64,000 nt of DNA from Ophiobolus disseminans (lineage: Eukaryota > Ascomycota > Dothideomycetes > Pleosporales > Phaeosphaeriaceae), in assembly GCA_010093685.1 (NCBI GenBank), contig MU006226.1:384964-448963 (forward strand), in the 5' to 3' direction. Position 1 is the stretch's first letter. Each line of letters begins with the position of its first letter. A program made the position numbers and the translations under genes. The notes under the pieces are model-generated. The model saw nothing but the letters and a program-made list of their open reading frames with translations, made no database searches and had not been told where the DNA came from. Positions 54,662 through 64,000 of the stretch are shown here, in pieces.

Positions 54662-56751
54662 CTTGGCGGAATGCGTGGGTTGAAAGTTTGGAAAGTTAAG
54701 GAAGCTGGAGAGGGCGATGGAGGTGGGCGGGGTGATGAGGGCAAGGCGGGGACCGTGGGAACTTTGGTGGAGAGCAGAAGAAATAAGGTAGCAAGACAGC
54801 AACGGTGAGAGAGCGCAGGCAGCAGGCTCTTAGTGTGTATCGACGTTTGCTCGCAGAAGGCGATGGAAACAGCAGCTGGCAGCGTTAGGCAGACTCGCAC
54901 TCGTCGACAGCTCCATGCGGGACCATCACCAGCGCCGGGTCAGCCACCGGCGCGGGAATACCTTTCTCCGTGCTGTGGCGGTGCAATGCACGCTACAGGG
55001 ACAGGCACGAACTATCGCTCTGGCGAAAACCCGTGGACTGCTGAACCCTGGAGCCGTCCATCCTCATCGCCACATGCACCATCGCTCACCAACGCACACA
55101 CCATCGAAGGCGTGCACATGGCAAACCACCATCCCCGGCTATCAATAGATGACCTGCGTAGCCATTGCAGGTGCATCTCGAACCTCGCGACTGACGCAAT
55201 GATGGCCACTTAATTTCCGACCCGGCCTAGCGTTCACTGCTGACGACAGGCCGCGGCACGCAACACCTGCACCATCCCGGGCCATCACAGATGGTCAAGA
55301 CGCAACACCATCAGATTTGGGCCCCTCCGTTGTCGCCTGGGCAGAGCTCGCTCACAGGCTCCGGCTGTTTCACCGCCATGAGTCGCCCCAGACGTCAAGG
55401 GCGGCGTTTCATGGCTATCCCAAACACTGGCCCTGGGCAGCCCAGACATGCAGACGGTGCGACCATCGCCTATTATTGATATGCTGTGATCTACGGCCAC
55501 TGCAGGTCATCGCACTATTGCTCCGTGATACCTCTGCCCCCGTATCTCGCTCTCCAGCGGCGCTTGCGGGTAGTCCATCGTGATTGCATCGTCAGGAGGA
55601 GGTCCGGAGGGAGATTGTTTGTTATGCTTTGCCCAAAAAGAAAAGCTAAACAACGCGTGAGAAATGAGGCCGAACGTCGCAGCGCTCCACCCTCCAAACT
55701 TTGACAGGCAATCCCTACAGGCGGCGGCTCACTTCAGCTCATCCGCGATTGGAGGCTATTTCCTCAGAGTTTCCGAGACTTTGGTGATGTTTCTCTCGCT
55801 GCCTCAGGTCTCTTCCGAGTCAGCAGAAGCTTCCATACACATGCTCAGCTGTCGGGCCACTTACTGCATCCTGTAGTGCCATGGCGAGATCCAGCAAATT
55901 TCACGTCGTGCAGCCGTCGATTCTCGATAATCCACTGCGCTTGCGCCAATCCACACGGTCCCATGTAGCCGTGGGTCCCCAGTCACGCCTCATGTAACGC
56001 GTTTTGCAGGGCTGCGGCCACAACACAAGCACCAAACCCAGCCTCTGCTCTCCCACTAGATTATTAACACCTCATCGGTCCCCACATATGACCTGTCTTT
56101 CACCACCGTCCTGCCATCGCCCAACATAACTCACGCTCGCTCTGTCGTCGCTCACCAACAATTGCCTCCGCTCCTCAGCTGGTCGTCCCTGTTGTAGCTG
56201 CATTTAGAACCGACTACCCGGCTAACGGTCATTTGCTCCTCTCCACTCGCCTACAGCAGCCACGCTTCGTCTAACGGTGCGCTATCCGCATTCAGCCTGC
56301 GCGTCCACCGTCAACCGCGCTCTTATAGTAGCCTATACCTATACAGCCGGTCATCATTTCGCACGCGTTGTGTATCAACTTTGTTGTTACTGCTTCGCGA
56401 CTTACCACGGCAACCCCACGTATACGTTCCATCTTCCGACTGCATTGACTGTACCACCTTTGCTCATCCCCAGCCGAAACTTCGAATCAGACACAATCAG
56501 CAATTCGCAATTGCTGCAAGAAATTTCGACTGCTGGCTGAGCCACGCTGTTCATGCCCGTGGGCACCGATTACAACTCTCGCGGGTAGGGTCACATCACG
56601 TTTGCAGCACCGCATCTTAGAAGGATCAGCAAGCGACACCGCCAGCCCGCTTACTCTCCATCCATACCGAAACGTGGTCCACGGTTCCCTCCACGTGTTG
56701 AAGTATTATTAGGGTACGCCTCCTCGGAGCAACTGCTCTGCTGGTCACAGA
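54662..56751. other. Gene-free stretch between divergent genes
   Basis: 2.1 kb between RAD23 and the four-helix membrane gene. It has only short frames on both strands and no repeat or RNA gene. C/T-rich blocks at 55,990-56,530 look like a long leader of the downstream gene. Confidence 0.5.
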
Positions 56752-58083
56752 ATGTTCCAATCTCGCAAATTTTACCTTTCGCTCGTCGGCGTCTTCACGT
56801 GGTCTAGTACCGCTGCGGAAACCATCTTGAGCATCCTGGAGGCATCTTCTTTCTCGACGTCTCACGACTCACTACTCCATATTGCCGCCGCGTCGAGTGC
56901 ACTGAATGCTATCTCATTATGTAGCGTCGGCTTTTACACGTGGCAGGAAATTCGACAGAGGAGTGCCACTGCAGACCGCTCAGCGCAGGCAAGAGCTCTG
57001 GCTGGCCTGAGCATAACCCTATCAGGCGTCGCTTTGATCGTCAACCTTATTCTCATCATCTTGATCAAATCAAAATGGGATGAACTTCTCCGAGTGTCAC
57101 CACAAGGACCTGTCACCAACTGGAGCTCTCATGTCTCTGCACACATCACCTTCTGGGTCCTATCCTGCATCAGCCAGGTTGTCCTATACACCTCCCCTGT
57201 TTGGATGCGGCAAGCACCAAAGGTCCAGACGGTTGAAGTGTCTGGGCCTCGAGACTCTGTCATGTCCGAGATTCGCCAGCCCACCAGGAATCTTTACATA
57301 ACGGAGCCTAACGAGCCATCATCACATTTCGCATCGCTACCGTCGCCTACGTTCTCCGTTCGATCGTCGCACTCGCTCCAGTCGTTTCGAGACTCTTTAC
57401 GCCATGTTGTGCGCCCAGCTACATCGCGAACAACACTCATCAGCCGACCTTCCTTCAACCGCGACGCAAGGAGTGTCTACTCGCAGTCCGAGTCAGTCGA
57501 CAATGTCTCGCATTCAGACGGCTTCGACAGCTGGGATACGAGCAGCGTCAGTCTTTCAGCTCGCGATGCAGTCATGCAGACTGCGCCATCGCGAGGCACA
57601 ACTCTAGACCCTATCCCCGGTAGTCGGCCAACAACACCGGCCCGCGCTCTGGAGGGCCCGTTTCTTACCGAGCTCACAGAGGAAGACGAGGACCTGACTC
57701 CTCCTCCCAAGATGATGCCCGACATTTCGAGGCCCCCCAGTCCCGCCGTCAGCGAGGCGCACATCCACCCCCTGTTTCGCACCGAGAGCCCGGTACCGCC
57801 CCCAGAAGCAACGCCCGGTACCAGCATTCTTGCGAGTCCGTTGTCGAACCAGGCTATCGCGTGTCCGGCACGACCGTTCAACAGAATGAGGTCGAACAGC
57901 CAACTCAATCAGGCTCAGAGCCTTCGTGGTAGGGCAGCCAGTCTACAGTCCATGTCGCGAAGCCCTAGCCCGCCCAGTCGGGAACTCACGCCTCCTATCC
58001 CAGACTACGTTCTCAATTCTTCGCCGCGTAGTAGCATGAGCGGATCGCGCAGAGTACAATTACAGTACTCGCCTGAACGGTGA
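56752..58083 (+). CDS. Four-helix membrane protein with long disordered tail
   Basis: A single exon of 443 residues. Four hydrophobic segments lie in the first 160 residues (FYLSLVGVFTWSSTAAETI, LLHIAAASSALNAISLCSVG, ALAGLSITLSGVALIVNLIL, ITFWVLSCISQVVLYTSPVW), with WQEIRQRSATADRS in the loop between the second and third. The remaining 280 residues are Ser/Pro-rich and disordered, with many SP, TP and basic-Ser motifs (RSSHSLQSFRDSL, SRPPSPAVSEA, RSNSQ), typical of phosphorylated tails. The family is a fungal membrane protein group without a known role that I can name. It is likely at the plasma membrane or ER, and the tail would be cytosolic. A plus-strand leader of several hundred bases precedes it. 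Confidence 0.75.
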   Translation: MFQSRKFYLSLVGVFTWSSTAAETILSILEASSFSTSHDSLLHIAAASSALNAISLCSVGFYTWQEIRQRSATADRSAQARALAGLSITLSGVALIVNLILIILIKSKWDELLRVSPQGPVTNWSSHVSAHITFWVLSCISQVVLYTSPVWMRQAPKVQTVEVSGPRDSVMSEIRQPTRNLYITEPNEPSSHFASLPSPTFSVRSSHSLQSFRDSLRHVVRPATSRTTLISRPSFNRDARSVYSQSESVDNVSHSDGFDSWDTSSVSLSARDAVMQTAPSRGTTLDPIPGSRPTTPARALEGPFLTELTEEDEDLTPPPKMMPDISRPPSPAVSEAHIHPLFRTESPVPPPEATPGTSILASPLSNQAIACPARPFNRMRSNSQLNQAQSLRGRAASLQSMSRSPSPPSRELTPPIPDYVLNSSPRSSMSGSRRVQLQYSPER

Positions 58084-60771
58084 TACTCGTATCGTTTCTT
58101 TAATCTCATCGGGGTCCATACGGTTCACAAAATATGTCTCACGCATCACGCCAAACGATCTTTTACCTGTATATAGAGGCAAACGGCGCTGTTTTCTTTT
58201 CTCTCTTTCGTTCATCATTTGCTCTCGCCTTCACCGGCTCGATCGAGCCCTCCTTTTTCCAGCGTCATACAGCGTGTGCGTCGATACCTGGCCTCGGCTC
58301 TGATTTGCGGTCTTGCGTGACCGTTTAAAATAATCTTAGTCGGTAGTATCTATCTTTTAGTGGGTGTGGAGTGTTGTTTTGTAGATGGTATGAGTTACGC
58401 AATGAAGCAGCAATGCGAATGAATAAAGTTCAATAAATTAAAGCTCCCTAGTCTGTATGAGTCCGTACCTTCACACTTTGCATACTCACAAAGAGTTCAA
58501 AATCTCGGCGTCGCACATACACATTCGCTATTCGCTCACCGCCACGAAAATATACCAATGCAAATCTTACCGCCGCAGTCCATCCGCCCAGTAAACCCAA
58601 TCCAACCACTAACTCTATCTCCGCTCCTCCCCTCATTCTCGATCTCTAATCCTTACCACTCGATCGATCCAATCCCTACCAATCGATCGCGAATAGCCCT
58701 CCCTGACCACGTCACTCACTACTTATACGAGCATCATGCTTGTTCGATGATGACAGGTGTGACCTGGGACGAGAGTGACTTGGGTGGCTTGTTGGAGGTT
58801 GTGTGGTGACGGATGGTTTGGGGGCGTGAGACGAGATCGGAGAGCATGGGGAAAGAACGGATGCAGGGCGAGTAGGGAGTAGGGTTGGGTGATGGGGAGG
58901 TGATGTCATCTGAGTGGTAGAATTGGTGGATGGTGTGGGTGGTTTTGGAGCTGGTGAGAGTAGAGTTTGCATTCAGCTTGAGGAATAAGAGGCATGAACA
59001 TAGAGTGAATGTTTATTGATCCTGTGAATGCATTTTGTTTATCATGTTTATATATGATCTTGAAGCACTGTATTTGCTGTTCAGTAAGTGTGATTAGAGG
59101 GTTTGTGACATGTGGGAAATTGTTGTTGCTGCTGCTGCCGAGTTTGTTTCAGTCTGATCTGATCTCACGATGTAAGTATGCAGGTTGTCCTATATTCTAG
59201 ATAGCTCTAGTCCTGTACATTTGTCTTATAAGAGACTAACTTTGGTGTTGCGTTAGCTCACCAAGCATCGCGATTGTGAATAGGTGGCATGCTTTCTGTA
59301 AGATGCTTTGAGCTCAGTACAATGGTCGAGAAAACAAGTCGTCGGTTGAAGACACTGGAAAAGTTTTCAGTCGCCACGGGCTCAAAAAACTCTGCAGTAT
59401 CACGAAAATCAACTCTAATGACATCTCCCAAGAAAGTATGCCTGGGATTGTACGCGTGGCAACATCATCTCATTCCCAAAGTAGCACAATTTGACCCTTC
59501 GAGTTCAGGCACACCCTAAATGATGTGTTCGAGCTCAGTGCGACGGCGGCAAGACATGCGAAAGGAGACGAGTTGAGATGAGACGAGGCCCGTGATGGCA
59601 GATCATCTCGTCTGTTGCTAGCGTACCTAGGCACGGCTAATGACGTGCGCACTTGAAACTGCCCTGAAGCAATCTCAGAGCTTCGAGAAGAAGTCTAAAG
59701 CAGACTGTGGTTCTCTATGGATGTGGCTGGTTCGTAGAGGGACGACGCAAAAACTGCTGACGATAGGGCGATCTATGAACGGTGATGAGGCGATGCGCAA
59801 TTTGACGCCTGGACTTGGGTATTGCCGTCTTCGGTTGGCGCATTCCCGAGGCTGATGGCAGGCGCGAACGATTTGAGACAAACAGTGGGCATACTGCAGT
59901 CGCTATCGTAGGGAAAATGCGAAATGGAGCTTCACGGCTTCTTACAGCACCTCAAATAATCGCAGCATCTGTTCTGCGCTCCTTCAAGACAGGTCAGCGA
60001 CGTGGTTGGTGGCCAATCACCCCTGCAAGTAGAACGCCCAATCCGGACTTAGCGTGTTTTCCATGAGATCCTTGGAACAGCGGCTTCAGCATTTGCGCCG
60101 AGCAACCACGACTTGCAGCACCATCTACAATTCTCGAGACTTGCTGTACGAGATCCTCTCCTTGCATCTCTTTGGATCTTTGCTGTATGTGCCTCCCTTC
60201 AGCTTGAAGACACCGTTCCCATTCGCGCTGGAGCATTTCTTTTCCCGGGCTGTGCCTCTCCTACCAGCCACTGCGACTTCAAGTTTACCCACTTGAATCC
60301 CACTGGGCATATCTCATCTCCGCTATCTTGACTCTTGCTACATGCGAGTGATGGCTTTTTGACTTGCGCGCTCCTGTTGTTCGTCACGCGGGCAAGCAAG
60401 TCATTGTGTGACATGCAGGAGATTTAGTCACTGGTATGTTCTATCCACCACGAATTCGCACAGAATTCACCTTCACTAGCACGATATCTCCTATTGTCGC
60501 TTCTGCGAAGTCAAACACAATAGATTTTGCTCTCGGGGCAATTCGCACAACTTATGACACTTGTTCCATCCAGCGGCTGACATCTTGTGCTTACAGCCTC
60601 CTAATCCAACGAAGCGCCTCTTGCATTGAAGCATTTCAACCGGTATATATATAAACCTTCAATCCGTAAGTCAACTGCTACTCCTACAATGCCGCACATT
60701 ATCCTCCTGTGCTGCGACTGTATTTCATGGGCTGACAGCGATGCTTTCAAGTCAACGTCTCACCTTCCATA
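58084..60771. other. Gene-free stretch
   Basis: 2.7 kb between the membrane gene and the last gene. It has short frames on both strands and an AT-rich middle part (about 58,980-59,250). No transposon ends or RNA genes seen. The last 100 bases are the leader of the next gene. Confidence 0.5.
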
Positions 60772-63700
60772 ATGCCACCAAAACGCAAGAACAAAGCATC
60801 CAAGGCAGCAACTGCCTTGCCGCTCAAAACACCACGTACGTTATCCTGTCACGCACTCTACCCCATCATGCATATGCTTCGTATCCTTTACTAACTTGGC
60901 ACAGCCCGAAATAAGGTTAGCGAGGACACTAAGCCGGGGCAAGTGCGTCGCAATAGCCTTGCTGCAACTTCTGGAAGAACGTCGCGTCTTTTACCATCCG
61001 TTCCATTTCAGATGACCACACGGCGCGGCGCAAAAACAGCATCCGCTGGGCCTTCAAGCGCAAGCTCTGGTAGCCGCCGCAGTTCTCTCAATGATGTTGC
61101 GCAATTCCAGGAGGCGCCTTCCGACTTTGAAGATGAGCGACCAGCCAAGCGCAGCCGAACATTGACCGATTCTGGTTCGCCGCAAATGTCCAATGGCTCA
61201 CTTGACAACAAAACACCCATGAATGGTACGCAAACACCTGAGCTGCAGAAACCCGCGCCCGGTGCGACTTCGACAACCAAGACCGCTGGCAAGAAGAGGC
61301 GCGCATCAGACGACTCGACCCAGTCAAGCAAAACACTTAACCCTCGCCCGAATGGTGTTCTTACCCGGACTCAAAGCGAAGCCTCCGAACAACAACCGCG
61401 CAGGAAAAAGCGCAAAACAACAGGAACGCCTGCGGATCCTGCGGACCAGCCTCCAGAATTGACCGATGCCAGCACTGCGCCAAATTCGCCTGAACAGCTT
61501 CCAGATGTTGATGGCAGTCAAGGCCTTCAAAATGTGCTGCCGACCAATGGCGATGCCCCTGCAAAACCCAGCAGGCGGCTGCCCGGCCGTCGACGCCAAC
61601 CGCATCCGGACACCAACATCGAGGCTGATCTGCGCCGGCAACTCAATCTCAAGATGAGCTATCGCAGTCTGGCAAAAGTGCAGAAGACATTATTAGAAGA
61701 ACTGTCGAATCGCACGATTGACAACTTGCAAAAAGACGAGGATTACTATAAGAAATGTCCCGAGTACGACCCCCTTATGGCTCAGTTGAAGGAGCGTCGC
61801 GACAGCCGTGTCAACCAGATTGATGCTTTTCGCATGCATCGCCATGAGCAATTGGACCGTGTGCGTATTGCTGAGGAGCGCACTCAGAAGGAACAGTATA
61901 TTGTAAGTTGATGTTTTGCATCATTGCTTCCGATGCTAATTGTATCAGAACCGGTTCCAAGACCTGCAGGATGATTTTTTACTACAATGCTATCACCAAA
62001 TGAAACGTATCGAACGCGAAAGGAAGGGCGAGCAAGCAAATGCAACTGATGACGAGGTATATTTTGTTGATGGACATGGAAAACACAGTCTAACCATCTT
62101 CAGGATAATGTTCTCCCGCCTACTTATACTGACGAGCCGCACCATGAGTTTGAAGATCGCATTGGCTCAAAATTTGCCTCGCGTAGCAGAGCCTACGTTG
62201 AGGCCGACAGAGAGCTCGAGGATGACATGAGACGGAAACGATTTGATCTTGCCAGGATTGCTTTCGTTGAAAAGGATGATGATGCTGACGATTCGATTGA
62301 GGACACTTCTGGTGGCTATGCTCGATTTGTCGGTCCCGATCGTACCGAGGCCATTGTTCATTATAATTTGAAGAGCATGATGGACGCCGCGATTGAACTG
62401 GATAGGACGCCAACGCCTCGGCCAAAGCCGCCGGTGATTCCTGTGATACCTAATGCGCAAGCGACCGATCTTATGATGCTCGCAGAACTGTCGACACAGC
62501 AATCAGGAGCCGTTCATATGCAGACGTCACAACAACAACCTCAATATCAGGAACCACCGCCGCTCAGAGCCCGTACACCCTCCATCAAGCAAGAGCTTAC
62601 TCGGCAAATGTCGCCTATCAACGCTCCTGTCTCTATGCCATTGCCCTCGCAAGCTGCACATAGCAGCCCAATCAAGGCCAGCCAGCCAATGGTGGAGCCC
62701 ATCGAGGCAACACCTTATTCCGAACCAAACGGTATTGTTGAAACCTCGAAGAATGCGACACCGGCTAGGATATCCACACACAGGATCATGGACATTCTCA
62801 ACAATGATCAAGACGTTCCTGTCTTTAGGTCAAGGGAGGCGCCACCCCTGCCACAAGAGCCTAGTACTCCGTCAAGAAGAGAGGCGGTGTCTAGTCAACA
62901 CAATACCCCTTCGCATGGTGCCGCTCCTCCAGCTGATGCAGGTGCTGATAAGCCTGTCGACCAAGCGCTCATGGACGCACTAGGTGGACGGCCTAGTGAG
63001 CCTCCATCGCCGCCACCCACCAATTTTCAACCGTGGCACAGGCAGAGCGCTGCACCACCGCCACGAAATCCGGACGAAGCGCACGACAGGCGAGACCCCT
63101 TACAAAAGATCCGAGATTTGCTGGACAGGAAAGCACGTGCGGAGGGAAGGGAGCCGCCGGATCGTTCTCACTACCGTACCACCGCGTACCTTCCACGAGT
63201 GTCGAGCATGCAAGCTGCACAGAACCGACATGAAGTTGCTGGTTATGATCCAACACGTCCCTCGGCTGGTCTACACGGTGCACCTTCAAGTGTCAACCCA
63301 TCGTACCCTCCAGCAGCGCGGAGAGCATCGCAAGACTGGGAGCGCGAACGACGGATGAGTGCACCGCAAGCACAGCAACATCCAAATCAGTCGCCATACA
63401 GCAACCCCCCGCAGCCCCATCAAGGAGAACAACACAGGACAGGGCCCACTCCGCCAAACCACAACAGCCCATACGCTCTTCCCCCCGGTTCCCTTCCTCT
63501 GCCACCGAAACCACCTGGCCCACCACCAGTCAACTTCCGCTTCGCACACTACGACCCCGCTCCACCCCGACAAACCTACCCCCCACAATCCCCAACCTAC
63601 CCACCCGGCTTGCATCCCCCCCAACTTGGCCCCCCACCACCCCAATACGCCCCCAGCTACCCCTCCCCCTACCAACCCAGCTACATCCCTCCCCCAGGCT

Positions 63701-64000
63701 CCTTCCAAGCCCCTCCCCCACCCTCAAACCTGCCCCCCTACCCACCCCTCAAAATCCACCAATACGGCGGCCAACCCATTCTCCCAGCCAACATGGCGCC
63801 GCCGCCGCATGTCGGGCCGCAAATGACGTTTGTTGGACAGCAACAGCAGCAGCAGGCTTTTTCACCGCAGCAAACTCAGCCGCAGAGGTTGCAGTATGAA
63901 ACGCAAAGGGAGGGGGAGAGGCCGGATCCACAGGCTAGACCGAGACGGCAGTATAGGAGTTATCATGCGCCGGGCACGCAGTTTAGGAGTTATCAGGGCC
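60772..64000 (+). CDS. Large nuclear-type protein, 5' part only
   Basis: Exons 60772-60835, 60905-61902, 61949-62056 and 62104 to the window end keep frame, giving at least 1022 residues. It starts MPPKRKNKASKAATALPLK, with many basic clusters (KRSRTLTD, KKRRASDD, PRRKKRKTTG) that read as nuclear targeting signals. Residues 235-395 form a helical, conserved-looking region (RRQLNLKMSYRSLAKVQKTL, NRTIDNLQKDEDYYKKCPEY, FRMHRHEQLDRVRIAEERTQ, NRFQDLQDDFLLQCYHQMKR), followed by DRIGSKFASRSRAYVEADRE and YNLKSMMDAAIELDRTPTPR. The C-terminal 500 residues visible are very rich in Pro, Gln, Ser and Tyr, with repeated PP and YPP motifs and a poly-Gln run. I do not recognise the family; a chromatin or transcription role is inferred from composition. 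The 3' end lies outside the window. Confidence 0.75.

Overview
This is a 64 kb stretch of nuclear DNA from a filamentous ascomycete (Pezizomycotina). Three things point there. Genes carry few, short introns (about 45-150 bp) with GTAAGT-like donors and CTAAY-like branch sites. Genes lie on both strands, with intergenic regions up to about 3.4 kb. Several products are typical of such fungi: a BYS1-like secreted protein, a CAP protein, a GPI-type wall protein, a STAND N-terminal module and a DHA1 drug transporter. A dothideomycete is my best guess, but the sequence alone does not prove it. I reconstructed exons by hand from splice signals and frame continuity.

Left part (1-13 kb): the 3' end of a mitochondrial release-factor-like gene, a gene-free stretch, a small secreted six-cysteine protein with a short hypothetical gene behind it, and a four-helix MARVEL-type membrane protein. 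Then comes a small family of HD-domain phosphohydrolase sequences: one intact gene, one divergent copy with two stops and lost HD residues, and one short C-terminal remnant. A major intrinsic protein (aquaporin family), ribosomal protein eS7 and a glutathione transferase follow.

Middle (13-38 kb): a five-exon CCCH zinc-finger protein with a possible PIN/NYN-like region, a convergent FAD monooxygenase and MFS exporter pair, and a class-II glycerate kinase. Next is a block of coiled-coil and acidic, repeat-bearing coding sequence with several frame breaks, a small Thr-rich membrane protein and a GlcG/HbpS-like protein. A gene-poor stretch (about 29.7-39.4 kb) then holds three secreted or surface proteins: CAP, BYS1-like and a GPI-type wall protein.

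Right part (39-64 kb): an alpha/beta hydrolase, a protein with a complete ubiquitin domain buried in its middle, and a large BAR-PH-VASt membrane protein of the SIP3/LAM sterol-transfer family that shares a 292-bp divergent promoter with the ribosome-assembly factor KRI1. These are followed by a STAND-N protein with a G-alpha-like module whose P-loop is degenerate, the five-exon RAD23 gene, a four-helix membrane protein with a long disordered tail, and the 5' part of a large unrecognised nuclear-type protein that runs off the window.

Most genes are housekeeping. The items most worth a second look are the internal-ubiquitin protein, the STAND/G-alpha-like gene, the HD family in decay, the frame-broken 22.9-26.2 kb block and three inverted repeats in gene-free DNA. 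I saw no CRISPR array, intact transposon, rRNA or tRNA.
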